DNA of 64,000 bases from the NCBI RefSeq assembly GCF_014203755.1, contig NZ_JACHJS010000001.1, positions 1,488,001 to 1,552,000 of the forward strand. The letters are read 5' to 3'. Within the stretch, counting starts at the first letter, position 1; each line of letters begins with the position of its first letter. The DNA comes from Saccharothrix violaceirubra. Its GTDB lineage: Bacteria; Actinomycetota; Actinomycetes; Mycobacteriales; Pseudonocardiaceae. The position numbers were made by a program, and so were the translations under genes. Positions 35,282-44,554 of this stretch are shown here, piece by piece. The notes beneath the pieces are model-generated. The model was not told the DNA's origin and made no database searches. It worked only from the letters and a program-made list of their open reading frames with translations.

Positions 35282-38140
35282 GTGGAGTACGACGGCGGGG
35301 AGCCCTTGCGCTTCGAGGTGCTCGGCTTACTGCGGGTGGTGCGCGGCGACCGCGAGGTCGACCTCGGCGCCGCGAAGCAACGTGCGGTCCTCGCGGTCCT
35401 CCTGCTGGCCCGCAACACACCGGTCAGCCGGGACCAGATCATCGAGGCCGTCTGGGTCGACTCGGTGCCCAGCAGCGCGGTCAACCTGGTCCAGACCTAC
35501 GTCGCGGGTCTGCGCCGTGCCCTCGAACCCAGCCGGGCCCGACGCGCGCCGGCCGAGCTGCTGACCTCGGTCGGCGACGGCTACCGGCTGCGCGTCGACC
35601 CCGCGGCCGTCGACCTGGACCTGTTCGAACGGGCCGTGGCCGCCTCCACCCGGGCCCGCGGGTCCGGCGACCTGGTCGGCGCGACCCGGCACCTGGACGA
35701 CGCCCTCGCCCTGTGGCGCGGCGAACCCCTGGGCGGTGTCGCCGGTCTGTTCGCCGAGGTCGAGCGCGGACGCCTGATCGAGCGCCGGCTCGCGGTGCTG
35801 GAGGAACGCGCCGAGCTGATGCTGCTGATCGGCCGGGGCGCGGAGCTGGTCGCGTCGCTGGGTTCCCTGGTCGGGGAGCACCCGTTGCGGGAACGGGGTT
35901 ACGGGCTGCTGATGCGGGCGTTGTGCCAGGCCGGTCGGCAGGCCGAGGCGTTGGGCGTCTACCGCGAGGCACGCCGCGTGCTGATCGAGGAACTCGGCGT
36001 CGAACCCGGTCCGGACCTGCGCCGCCTGCACCAGTCCGTGCTCGCCGGCGAGAACCCCGAACCCGAGCCGCCCACGCGGCCGATCACGTTGCCCGCGGCC
36101 GTGGTCGAACCGCAACTGCCCACGACGCCCGCGCAACTGCCCCGCGCGCCGGTCTCGTTGATCGGCCGGGACCTGCTCGTCGACCGGCTCGACGGGCTGC
36201 TCGGCGAACACCCCGGCGGCGGGCTCGTGCTCGTCGTGACCGGTCCGGCGGGCGTGGGCAAGACCGCGTTGGCGTTGCACTGGGCACACCGCGCGCGCGA
36301 GGCGTTCCCGGACGGCCAGTTCTACGTCGACCTGCACGGCTACGACCCGAACCAGGAGCCCCTGGGCGCGGGCGAGGTGCTCAACCGGTTCCTGCGCACG
36401 CTGGGTGTGCCGTCGGCGGACATCCCGGTGACCGTGGAGGAGCGGTCCGCGATGTTCCGCACGCTGGTCGCCGACCGGCGCATGTTCGTGATGCTGGACA
36501 ACGCCCGCGGCTCCACCGAACTCCTACCCCTGCTGCCCGGCTCGCCGTCGTGCGTGATGGTCACGTCGCGCCGCCGGCTCGTCGGCCTGGTCGCGCACGC
36601 CGAGGCCCGGCTCGTCGAACTGGACATGCTCGACCAGGACGCGGCCGTGGCCGTGCTCGAACGCGTCGCCGGCCGGGCGGGTACGGAACCCGCCGCGTTG
36701 CGCCGGCTCGCGGTGCTGTGCGACGGGTTGCCGCTGGCGTTGCGGATCGCGGCGGCCCGCCTGGCGGTGTCGCCGACGTTGCGCGCGGCCGAGCTCGTCG
36801 CGGAACTGGACGACGAGCACGGCCGGCTGGCCGCGTTGGGCCTGGAGGACGAGGACTCGACCGTGCGCGCGGCGTTGGACGCCTCACGCCGCGCGTTGTC
36901 GCCGTTGCCCGCGCGGTTGTTGGCGCTGCTGGGGTTGCACCCGGGGCCGGACGTGACGCCTTACGTCGTGGCGGCCATGGCCCGCGTGCGGGTTTCGGAG
37001 GCACAGCGCGCGCTGGACGCGTTGACGGCGGCGAACCTGCTGTCGGTGGGCGAAGCGGGTCGTTACGGGGCACATGACCTGGTACGCGTGTACACGCGCA
37101 CGTTGGCCGCCGAACTCACCACCGCCCAGGCGCACGACGCCACCCAGTTGATGCTCGACTTCTACCTGCACTGCGCGGACCTGGCCGACGGGCTGCTGCC
37201 GACCGGTCGGGGTTCGGTGCGGGTGGCGCCCGTGCACGTGCCCGCCGAGGTGCCCCGGCTGACCGGTTCGGCCGACGCGCTGGCGTGGTTGGACGCCGAG
37301 CAGATCAACCTGATCGCCGCGGCCGAACTCGCCGGCGAGGGCGGGGACCGGGCGTGGCTCGTGCACGCGTGGCAGCTGCCTTACACGTTGTCCCGGTTCT
37401 TCTTCCTGCGTACCGACCGGTCGACGTGGCTGCGCACGACCGAGGCCGCCTTGCGCGCGGCGACGGCGTTGGGCGACCCCGAGGCGCGGTTCGTGATGCT
37501 GTTCAACCTCGGCGTGGCGCTGGCCCAGTTCCACCGCACGGACGAGGCGCTGGCCCGGCACCGGGAGGCGTTGGAGGTCGCGCGGTCGTCGGGCGACACG
37601 AACGCGCAGGCACGGGCGTTGACGACGGTCGCCGACATGCTGCGCAACCTGGGCCGGATGGACGAGGCCGAGGCGTGCTACCGCGAGGCGCTGGACGTGT
37701 CGCGCGCGGTGGGCTCCCGGTGGGCCGAGGCGAACGCGCACCACAACCTGGGGTTCCTGTACCTGCGGACGCGGCGGTTCGCGGACGCGCGCAAGTGGCT
37801 GTCCGCGGCGGTCGAGATGTACCGCGAGGTGGGCGAGCAGTGCGGTGAATCGATGTGCCACACCGACCTCGCGACCGTGTACCAGGAGTCGGGGGAGCTG
37901 GCCGAGGCCGTGGAGTCGGCGCGGACGGCGCTGTCGGTGGCCTCGGCGGCGTCGAGCCCTTACCACCAGGCGCTCGCGCACGACCGGCTGGCCGAGGTGT
38001 TCGACCACCAGCGGCGGCCGGGGGCGCTGTCGCACTGGCAGCGGGCGTTGGCGCTGTTCACGGAGCTGAACGCGCCCGAGGCCGACCAGGTCCGGGCCCG
38101 GTTGGCCCGGACGCGCGCGGGCGCGCCGAATCCGTCCTGA
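35282..38140 (+). CDS. AfsR/SARP-like transcriptional regulator with NB-ARC and TPR domains
   Basis: 952 residues, GTG 35282. Domains in order: OmpR-type winged helix (residues ~10-100: LRFEVLGLLRVVRGDREVDLGAAKQRAVLAVLLLARN...VSRDQIIEAVW), bacterial transcriptional activation domain (~105-255, ending VLIEELGVEPGPDLRRLHQSVL), an NB-ARC ATPase (~290-570) with P-loop TGPAGVGKTAL and the motif FVMLDNAR, then TPR repeats (~700-940: LGVALAQFHRTDEALARHREALEVAR and similar). AfsR-type proteins activate secondary metabolism and development and are often Ser/Thr-phosphorylated. No biosynthetic cluster lies beside it; its nearest neighbour is the chitinase. Confidence 0.93.
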   Translation: MEYDGGEPLRFEVLGLLRVVRGDREVDLGAAKQRAVLAVLLLARNTPVSRDQIIEAVWVDSVPSSAVNLVQTYVAGLRRALEPSRARRAPAELLTSVGDGYRLRVDPAAVDLDLFERAVAASTRARGSGDLVGATRHLDDALALWRGEPLGGVAGLFAEVERGRLIERRLAVLEERAELMLLIGRGAELVASLGSLVGEHPLRERGYGLLMRALCQAGRQAEALGVYREARRVLIEELGVEPGPDLRRLHQSVLAGENPEPEPPTRPITLPAAVVEPQLPTTPAQLPRAPVSLIGRDLLVDRLDGLLGEHPGGGLVLVVTGPAGVGKTALALHWAHRAREAFPDGQFYVDLHGYDPNQEPLGAGEVLNRFLRTLGVPSADIPVTVEERSAMFRTLVADRRMFVMLDNARGSTELLPLLPGSPSCVMVTSRRRLVGLVAHAEARLVELDMLDQDAAVAVLERVAGRAGTEPAALRRLAVLCDGLPLALRIAAARLAVSPTLRAAELVAELDDEHGRLAALGLEDEDSTVRAALDASRRALSPLPARLLALLGLHPGPDVTPYVVAAMARVRVSEAQRALDALTAANLLSVGEAGRYGAHDLVRVYTRTLAAELTTAQAHDATQLMLDFYLHCADLADGLLPTGRGSVRVAPVHVPAEVPRLTGSADALAWLDAEQINLIAAAELAGEGGDRAWLVHAWQLPYTLSRFFFLRTDRSTWLRTTEAALRAATALGDPEARFVMLFNLGVALAQFHRTDEALARHREALEVARSSGDTNAQARALTTVADMLRNLGRMDEAEACYREALDVSRAVGSRWAEANAHHNLGFLYLRTRRFADARKWLSAAVEMYREVGEQCGESMCHTDLATVYQESGELAEAVESARTALSVASAASSPYHQALAHDRLAEVFDHQRRPGALSHWQRALALFTELNAPEADQVRARLARTRAGAPNPS

Positions 38141-38172
38141 CGCGGAGGACACCCGAACGGAGGTGTCCGAGT

Positions 38173-38206
38173 GCGTGTTTCGTGCTGTCCGAGTGGCGGA
38201 CTCGCG
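38173..38206. repeat. dispersed 34-bp intergenic repeat, copy 1
   Basis: Matches the element at 63735-63768 at 30 of 34 positions. The conserved core TGTCCGAGTGG and GGACTCGCG forms a small hairpin (CGAGT-ggcgg-ACTCG). Partial copies of TGTCCGA flank it here at 38164 and 38210. Confidence 0.85.
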
Positions 38207-38288
38207 GGTGTCCGAAGCGGGGCCAGGGCCGGGCGGGGGAGCGACGGCGGCCCGGCGGGTGCACCCGTCCGTCTCGTGATCGGTCGAG

Positions 38289-38331
38289 TGGTCTGGACCT
38301 ATTGACAGAAAGGTCTGGACCTATTTACGTT
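38289..38331 (+). promoter_or_regulatory. chitinase promoter with paired direct repeats
   Basis: TGGTCTGGACCT (38289-38300) and AGGTCTGGACCT (38311-38322) are spaced 22 bp start to start. Between them lies a consensus -35, TTGACA (38302-38307); TACGTT 18 bp later (38326-38331) is a plausible -10. Streptomyces chitinase promoters carry the same kind of 12-bp direct repeats, and the sequence also resembles the DasR-responsive element (TGGTCTAGACCA core). This predicts chitin/N-acetylglucosamine-dependent expression. Confidence 0.75.
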
Positions 38332-38376
38332 TCGTTCCGCTGCGTCGTGGCCGCCGCCTTGGTGCAGGAGGTTCCG

Positions 38377-40743
38377 GTGCGTAGAAAGTTGTTGCCGCTG
38401 TTGGCATCCGTTGCCACAGCCGCTGGTGTCGTGCTCGCCGCGATGTCTCCGTCGACATCGAGCGCGGCGACCGGGGACGACTGTCGGCCCGACGGTCTTT
38501 ACCAGACCCCGGGCGTCACGGTGCCCTACTGTTCGGTTTATGACGCCGAGGGGCGTGAACAGCTCGGCGAGGGCAAGTCCCGCCGGGTGATCGGCTACTT
38601 CTCCAGCTGGCGTACCGGTGCCAACGGCACCCCCGCCTACCTCGCGTCCGACATCCCGTGGACGAAGGTCACCCACCTCAACTACGCCTTCGCGCACATC
38701 GACGGCAACAACAAGGTCTCGGTCGGTTCGGACAACGCGAACAACCCGTCGACCGGCCTGAACCTCCCCGGCCTCGACCCGGCGCTGCCGTACAAGGGCC
38801 ACTTCAACCTGCTCACCAAGTACAAGAAGCAGTACCCGAACGTGAAGACGCTGATCTCGGTCGGCGGCTGGGCCGAGACCGGCGGCTACTTCGACGACGC
38901 CGGCAAGCGCGTCGCGTCCGGCGGCTTCTACAAGCTGGGCCAGCAGCCCCAGGCCACGATCGACGCGTTCGCCGACTCGGCCGTCGACTTCATCAAGAAG
39001 TACGGCTTCAACGGCGTCGACATCGACTACGAGTACGCGACGTCGAACAAGTACGCGGGCAACCCCGACGACTTCTGGATCTCCGACGCCAACCGCGGCA
39101 CGCTGTGGGCCGGCTACGAGAAGATCATGAAGGCGCTGCGCGAGAAGCTCGACCGCGCGGGTGCCGCCGACGGCAAGCACTACATGCTGACGGCCGCCGT
39201 CCCGGCGTCGGGCTGGCTGCTGCGCGGCCAGGAGGCGTACCAGGTCACCAAGTACCTGGACTACCTCAACATGATGACCTATGACCTCCATGGCGCCTGG
39301 AACCACTTCGTCGGGCCCAACGCCTCGCTGTACGACAACGGCAAGGACGCGGAGCTCGCGGCGGGCGGCGTGTACGGCGCCGGCCAGTACGAGGGCATCG
39401 GCTACCTGAACACCGACTGGGCGTACCACTACTTCCGCGGCTCGATGCAGGCCGGCCGGATCAATGCGGGCGTGCCCTTCTACACCCGCGGCTGGCAGGG
39501 CGTGAACGGCGGCACGAACGGCCTGTGGGGCACGGCCCCGCTGCCCGACCAGAAGAAGTGCCCGCCCGGCACCGGCGGCACCGTCGGCTCGACCACCCCG
39601 TGCGGCAACGGCGCGGTCGGCATCGACAACCTGTGGCACGACCTGGACACGGCCGGCGCCGAGGTCCCGGCGGGCGCGAACCCCATGTGGCACGCCAAGA
39701 ACCTGGAGAACGGCATCACGCCGGACTACCTGTCCGCGTACGGCCTGGACCCGGCCAACGACCCGGCCGACCGCATCTCCGGCACCTACACGCGCAACTA
39801 CGACTCGTCGCTGGTCGCGCCGTGGCTGTGGAACAGCCAGAAGAAGGTCTTCCTGTCCACCGAGGACGAGCAGTCCCTGGCCACCAAGGCCAAGTACGTG
39901 GCGGACAAGGGCCTCGGCGGCATCATGATCTGGGAGCTGGCGGGCGACTACAAGTACGACAGCGCCAAGAAGCAGTACGTCCAGGGCGACACGCTGATCA
40001 CCGCGATCAACCAGGGTCTCAACGGCGCCACGCCTTACGGCGCCAAGAAGGCCAACGGCACGCAGCCCACCGACGTGCTCGACGTCTCGGTGTCGATCGG
40101 CGGCTTCGCGCTCGGCGACAGCAACTACCCGATCAACCCCAAGCTGAAGTTCACCAACAACAGCACGGTCACCATCCCCGGTGGCGCCAAGATCGAGTTC
40201 GACTACGCCACCAGCGCGCCGGGCAGCATGGCCGACCAGTCCGGCTTCGGGCTGAAGGTGACGTCCAAGGGCCACAGCGGTCCGAACGTGGGCGGCATCA
40301 AGGGCGACTTCCAGCACGTCGAGCTGACGCTCCCGTCGTGGCAGTCGCTGCCGGCCAAGGCGTCGATCGATGTGGCGCTGAGCTACCAGCTGCCGATCTC
40401 GTCCCCGTCGAACTTCAAGTTCACCTTCGGCGGCAAGTCGTACGCGATCACCGCGGACTACCCGCGCGGCACGACCGGTGGCGGCAACCCCACCACGACC
40501 AACCCCACCACGACCACCAGCCCGACCACGGTCACGACCGACCCGACCACGACGGTCCCGACGACGACCACCACGACGCCCCCGGCCTGCTCGCTGCCGC
40601 CGTGGGACGCGGGCAAGGTCTACACCGGCGGCCAGCAGGTCTCCCACAAGGGCAAGAAGTGGCAGGCCAACTGGTGGACGCAGAACAACGAGCCGGGCAC
40701 CGGCGGCCAGTGGGGTCCGTGGAAGGACCTCGGCGCCTGCTGA
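38377..40743 (+). CDS. secreted GH18 chitinase with ChiC-like and CBM5/12 domains
   Basis: 788 residues from GTG 38377. Residues 1 to ~31 are a Sec signal peptide (VRRKLLPLLASVATAAGVVLAA). The GH18 barrel spans roughly 60-560: VIGYFSSWRTG, THLNYAFAHI, LISVGGWAE, then NGVDIDYEY (212-220) with catalytic Glu219, and MMTYDLHGAWN. The first Asp of the DxxDxDxE motif is Asn212. Next is a ~120-residue domain (DVSVSIGGFALGDSNYPINPKLKF) like the chitinase C-terminal ChiC module, a Thr/Pro linker, and a CBM5/12 chitin-binding domain (WDAGKVYTGGQQVSHKGKKWQANWW) bounded by two cysteines. It hydrolyses extracellular chitin. The two long regulators flank it. Confidence 0.96.
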   Translation: MRRKLLPLLASVATAAGVVLAAMSPSTSSAATGDDCRPDGLYQTPGVTVPYCSVYDAEGREQLGEGKSRRVIGYFSSWRTGANGTPAYLASDIPWTKVTHLNYAFAHIDGNNKVSVGSDNANNPSTGLNLPGLDPALPYKGHFNLLTKYKKQYPNVKTLISVGGWAETGGYFDDAGKRVASGGFYKLGQQPQATIDAFADSAVDFIKKYGFNGVDIDYEYATSNKYAGNPDDFWISDANRGTLWAGYEKIMKALREKLDRAGAADGKHYMLTAAVPASGWLLRGQEAYQVTKYLDYLNMMTYDLHGAWNHFVGPNASLYDNGKDAELAAGGVYGAGQYEGIGYLNTDWAYHYFRGSMQAGRINAGVPFYTRGWQGVNGGTNGLWGTAPLPDQKKCPPGTGGTVGSTTPCGNGAVGIDNLWHDLDTAGAEVPAGANPMWHAKNLENGITPDYLSAYGLDPANDPADRISGTYTRNYDSSLVAPWLWNSQKKVFLSTEDEQSLATKAKYVADKGLGGIMIWELAGDYKYDSAKKQYVQGDTLITAINQGLNGATPYGAKKANGTQPTDVLDVSVSIGGFALGDSNYPINPKLKFTNNSTVTIPGGAKIEFDYATSAPGSMADQSGFGLKVTSKGHSGPNVGGIKGDFQHVELTLPSWQSLPAKASIDVALSYQLPISSPSNFKFTFGGKSYAITADYPRGTTGGGNPTTTNPTTTTSPTTVTTDPTTTVPTTTTTTPPACSLPPWDAGKVYTGGQQVSHKGKKWQANWWTQNNEPGTGGQWGPWKDLGAC

Positions 40744-40748
40744 CCGAC

Positions 40749-40830
40749 GTAAGGGCCCGCTGAGGAACAGGCCCTGACAAGTCGCCCCTTACCCGCCGTC
40801 TGAAGGCCCTTACGGCGGCGGGTAAGGGCC
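40749..40830. terminator. compound TAAGGG/CCCTTA hairpin block after the chitinase
   Basis: Four alternating copies of TAAGGG and CCCTTA fall within 80 bp. The strongest fold pairs CCCTTACCCGCCG (40786-40798) with CGGCGGGTAAGGG (40816-40828). CGTAAGGGCC (40748-40757) can pair instead with GGCCCTTACG (40805-40814), so two alternative structures compete. Confidence 0.7.
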
Positions 40831-40933
40831 CCCAACCCCGCATGACGACGTGTTCACCCGATGTCGGCCCCGGGGCCTCAGGACGAATCTTTGTGTCATC
40901 AGGAACGACGACGACACAGGGAGACGAACCACC

Positions 40934-41095
40934 ATGGAGTGGAGCCCCGAAGCCCTCAAGGCCGAGATCGACTACCGACAGGCCGCCCTGCGCGCCGCCG
41001 CGGCACACGCCCGCGTCGAGCGTGTGGCCCGGCGGTCGAGGCGGTCCTGGTGGTCGCGGATCACCCATCGCGATCAGCGCCCCGGCGCCGCCTGA
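40934..41095 (+). CDS. small basic hypothetical protein
   Basis: 53 residues: MEWSPEALKAEIDYRQAALR followed by an Ala/Arg-rich helix and a basic tail. ATG 40934 is preceded by AGGGAGA. The sequence predicts one amphipathic helix. It ends 11 bp before the LuxR gene, suggesting co-transcription; small proteins of this kind before LAL or chitin genes are known to me only as hypothetical. Confidence 0.6.
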   Translation: MEWSPEALKAEIDYRQAALRAAAAHARVERVARRSRRSWWSRITHRDQRPGAA

Positions 41096-41106
41096 GGTGT
41101 GCGACC

Positions 41107-44082
41107 ATGCCAACCGTGGCACGCCTTGGTTCCGGAATCCCCTTGGTGGCGCGTGGCCGGGAGATCTCCAGGTTGCGCGCCGCCCTCGACGAAGCCGCGG
41201 TCGGCAAGGCCGGCGCAGTGCTCCTCGCCGGTGACGCCGGAGTGGGAAAGACCCGCCTTGTCGACGAACTGGCCGCGTCCGCACACCCTGCACTCGTCCT
41301 CACCGGACGATGTCTGGACGTCGGCGAAACCGGTCTCCCTTACCTGCCGTTCACCGAAGCACTCGGGCAGGTGAGGGAGGCCGGCCTGCTCGACCTCACC
41401 ACCCGCCCCGCGCTCGGGCGGCTGCTGCCCGAACTGGCCCTGCCCGCCACGCCCCCGCCGGACACCGGCCGCGACGTGCCGGGCCTGCCGACCCACCTCG
41501 TCGGCCACCGGCCCGAGCAGGACATCGGCCAGCTCCAGCTCTTCGACGCCGTGCACGGCCTGCTCGTCGACCTCGCCGCAGACCGGCCCGTGCTGCTCGT
41601 GCTGGAGGACCTGCACTGGGCCGACACGTCGACCCGCTACCTGCTGTCGTTCCTGGTGTCCCGGCTGCGCGCGCAGAAGCTGCTCGTCGTCTGCACGTAC
41701 CGGTCCGACGACCTGCACCGCAGCCACCCCTTGCGGCCCTGGCTGGGCGAACTCCTGCGGCTGCCGCCCGTGCAGCGCCTCGACCTCGCGCCGCTGAGCG
41801 CGATCGACGCCCGCTCGTTCGTGTCCGCGCTGGCCGACGACCTCGCCGACGACGTCAAGCTGGAGATCGCGGAACGCTCCGACGGCAACCCGTTCTTCGC
41901 CGAGGAGCTGATCGCGGTCGCGGCCGGCGGATCCGGTGTGCCGTGGACGCTCGCCGAGGTGCTGCTCGCCCGGATCGAACGCCTCGGGCCGCGTTCCCGG
42001 CAGGCCGTCCGGGTCGCCGCGGTCAACGGTCGCAAGGTCGCGCACGACCTGCTGCGCGCGGTGGTCGGCATGGACGACTTCGCGCTGGACGAGGCCTTGC
42101 GCGAGGCCGTGCAGCACCACGTGCTGCTGGTCGACCGCGAAGAGGTGTACACGTTCCGACACGCGCTGCTGCGCGAGGCCGTGTACGAGGACCTGCTGCC
42201 CGGCGAACGGGTCCGGCTGCACTCGCAGTACGCGGCGGCCTACCGCGACCGACCCGACCGGGGTTCGGCGGCGGCGCTGGCGCACCACAGCTACCAGAGC
42301 CACGACCTGTCGCGCGCGCTGGAAGCGTCCGTGCGTGCCGCGCAGGAGGCGCAGGCGACCGGCGCGCCCGCGGAAGCGTTGCGGCACTTGGAAACCGCGT
42401 TGAAGTTGTGGCACGCCGTGCCCGAGCCGCCTGAGGGTCTGACCGAACGCCTGCTGCTGCGCCGGGCGTCGTGGGCGGCGGGCACGGCCGGGCATCCCGA
42501 GCGGGCGATCGCGTTCGCGCGCGGTGCCGCGCAACTGGCCGACCCCGCCGACCCGGAGGACGCCGCCGAGACGTGGCGGCGGTACGCGCAGGCGTTGCAC
42601 GTCCTGGACGGCAACGACGACGAGACCACGGCCGCGATCGAGCAGGCGTGGAAGCTGGTCGAGTCGCGGCCCGCGAGCCAGGCGCGGGCGTGGGTGCTCG
42701 CGGTGTGGGCGGCGTCGTTGCGCGGCCGGCGGATCTACCGCGAGGCCCGCGAACGCGCCGAGCTGGCGGTCGCCGACGGCCGGGCGTCCGGCACGGACGC
42801 CGCCGTGGCCGACGCCCTGGCGACACTGGGCCTGCTGGACGAGCCCGAGGGCGAGGTCGCCAAGGCCCGCGAGCACCTGCTCGGCGCGGTCGGCTGCGCG
42901 GTGCGGGCGGGCGCGGTGTCCACGGAGTTGCGTGCCCGGTACTTCCTCGGCATCCACCACTACGACCTGGGCGAGCTGGAACGGTCGCGGCGGGTGTTCG
43001 ACGAGGGCGTGACGCGGGCCGAGGCGACCGGGCTGGCGTGGAGTTCCTACGGCGTCGAAGTACGCGTGCTCCAGGTCCTGACCAGGTACTACACCGGCGA
43101 CTGGGACGGTGCGCGCGCCGCCGCCGAGCCGCCCGAGGCACTGGTGTCGAGCACGTTGTCCGCGCGGGTCGCGGCGGCGGCCACGCACCTCTCGGTGAGC
43201 CGGGGCGAGTTCGACGAGGCCGAGCGGCGCATCGGCGAACTGCGGTCGGACTGGCACCGCGACCTCCAGATCGCCCTGCTCACCGGCGGGACCGGCGCGG
43301 AGCTGGCGTTGTGGCGCGGGCAGCCGGAACTCGCGGTGTCGCGGGTGGCCGACACGATCGCGTGGGCGCGTCAGGAGGTCGGCGAGTGGCAGCTCGCGGG
43401 CATCCGGCTGGCCGCGCTGGGCGTGGCCGGGTACGCCGACCTGGCCGTGCGGTGCCGGCGTCGGCGTGACGCGGCCGGCGAGGCGGCGGCGGTGGAAGCC
43501 GGGGTGGAGTTGGCGTCGTACGCGCGCAAGACCGCGGAGTTGGGCGTGCCGCGCACGGGCGTGCTCGGCCCCGAAGGCGTGGCGTGGCTGGCCCGGTGCG
43601 CCGGCGAGGAGGCGCGGCTGACCGGCGAGCCGGGGGTCGAGGCGTGGACGGCGGCGGTCGACGCGTTCGGCTTCGGGTCGGTGTACGAGCAGGCCGTGTG
43701 CCGGTGGCGGCTGGCCGAGGCGCTGCTGACCGCCGACCGCCGCGACGAGGCCGTTCCGGTGCTGGAGGCGGCCGACGAGGTGGCCGAACGGGTGGGCGCC
43801 AAGCCGTTGCTGGAGGCCGTGCACCGGGTCGCGCGACGTGGCCGGGTGGGGCTGCACGGTGGGGTGGTGCGCGACACCGTGGACCCGTTGACGCCGCGTG
43901 AGCGCTCGGTGCTCGAACTGGTGGCGTTGGGGCGGACGAACCGCGAGGTGGGCGAGGAGCTGTTCATCAGCGAGAAGACGGTGTCCGTGCACGTCACGCG
44001 GATCATGGCGAAACTCGGGGCGACCCGGCGTGCCGAGGCCGTGGCGATCGCGTTCGATCGCGGCCTGCTCGACCCGCGTTGA
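41107..44082 (+). CDS. LuxR-family LAL-type ATPase transcriptional regulator
   Basis: 991 residues from ATG 41107 (the open frame extends upstream without a better start). The N-terminal AAA module has Walker A LLAGDAGVGKTRLVDEL (residues ~36-52) and Walker B PVLLVLEDLHWAD. A long TPR-like helical region fills the middle. The C-terminal HTH_LuxR is LTPRERSVLELVALGRTNREVGEELFISEKTVSVHVTRIMAKL in order. LAL regulators, with MalT as prototype, are activated by small ligands and often control secondary metabolism or polymer use. Its place beside the chitinase makes chitin-derived sugars a reasonable ligand guess, but this is inference. Confidence 0.94.
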   Translation: MPTVARLGSGIPLVARGREISRLRAALDEAAVGKAGAVLLAGDAGVGKTRLVDELAASAHPALVLTGRCLDVGETGLPYLPFTEALGQVREAGLLDLTTRPALGRLLPELALPATPPPDTGRDVPGLPTHLVGHRPEQDIGQLQLFDAVHGLLVDLAADRPVLLVLEDLHWADTSTRYLLSFLVSRLRAQKLLVVCTYRSDDLHRSHPLRPWLGELLRLPPVQRLDLAPLSAIDARSFVSALADDLADDVKLEIAERSDGNPFFAEELIAVAAGGSGVPWTLAEVLLARIERLGPRSRQAVRVAAVNGRKVAHDLLRAVVGMDDFALDEALREAVQHHVLLVDREEVYTFRHALLREAVYEDLLPGERVRLHSQYAAAYRDRPDRGSAAALAHHSYQSHDLSRALEASVRAAQEAQATGAPAEALRHLETALKLWHAVPEPPEGLTERLLLRRASWAAGTAGHPERAIAFARGAAQLADPADPEDAAETWRRYAQALHVLDGNDDETTAAIEQAWKLVESRPASQARAWVLAVWAASLRGRRIYREARERAELAVADGRASGTDAAVADALATLGLLDEPEGEVAKAREHLLGAVGCAVRAGAVSTELRARYFLGIHHYDLGELERSRRVFDEGVTRAEATGLAWSSYGVEVRVLQVLTRYYTGDWDGARAAAEPPEALVSSTLSARVAAAATHLSVSRGEFDEAERRIGELRSDWHRDLQIALLTGGTGAELALWRGQPELAVSRVADTIAWARQEVGEWQLAGIRLAALGVAGYADLAVRCRRRRDAAGEAAAVEAGVELASYARKTAELGVPRTGVLGPEGVAWLARCAGEEARLTGEPGVEAWTAAVDAFGFGSVYEQAVCRWRLAEALLTADRRDEAVPVLEAADEVAERVGAKPLLEAVHRVARRGRVGLHGGVVRDTVDPLTPRERSVLELVALGRTNREVGEELFISEKTVSVHVTRIMAKLGATRRAEAVAIAFDRGLLDPR

Positions 44083-44147
44083 ACCCCCTCGCCCGATCGG
44101 GGGGCTATGCCATCATCGAGCCGTAGCCGAGTGGAGGGAGCGTCGAG

Positions 44148-44549
44148 GTGTTCGACGCGGGCGGTGGCGGCGGCAAGGTCGAATTCCTGGCCGAGACGGT
44201 GACCGGTGGTGCGGCCGGCAGCGCGCTGGTGGGGTCCCAGACGAAGTTCAGCGTGGACCCGGCGCAGGCCAGGAAGCTGATCGACGGGCTTCGGGCGGCA
44301 CTGGACAAACTGATTTCGCTGTATGACGAAAGCGGACGGCTGGAATCAACGCAGCCTCCTGGCAAGGACATCTACAGCGGTTTCGCGGCATTGGCCATTC
44401 GCAGGGCGGCCGGAACCGAGGTCGGTGGATATGCTTGGGCCAACATGCAGGCCCGCGAGGCGTTGACGAAGACGATCGCCAACATCGAGGCGGCATTGGC
44501 CCAGTACGAAGCCACCGACGGCGTGGCCGAGCAGGGAATGAAGGGCTGA
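44148..44549 (+). CDS. small helical hypothetical protein (ESX/WXG-like size), operon with lipoprotein
   Basis: 133 residues, GTG 44148 with GGAGGGAG upstream. The protein is mostly helical (DPAQARKLIDGLRAALDKLISLYDESGRLE; WANMQAREALTKTIANIEAALAQYEATDG) with a Gly-rich N-terminus. The length, helix-turn-helix hairpin and pairing with a DUF3558 lipoprotein recall proteins near type VII secretion genes in Pseudonocardiales, but there is no WXG motif and no secretion gene here. Function unknown. The lipoprotein starts 5 bp after its stop. Confidence 0.65.
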   Translation: MFDAGGGGGKVEFLAETVTGGAAGSALVGSQTKFSVDPAQARKLIDGLRAALDKLISLYDESGRLESTQPPGKDIYSGFAALAIRRAAGTEVGGYAWANMQAREALTKTIANIEAALAQYEATDGVAEQGMKG

Positions 44550-44554
44550 CACCT

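Noticed and set aside
37855..38376. Upstream extension of the chitinase frame
   Set aside because: It overlaps the SARP-like gene and has no signal peptide; the GTG at 38377 gives a proper signal sequence after the promoter.
44100..44147. tRNA-like string before the helical protein gene (GTAGCCGAGTGG)
   Set aside because: Resembles a D-arm by chance; no acceptor, anticodon or T-arm can be assembled around it.
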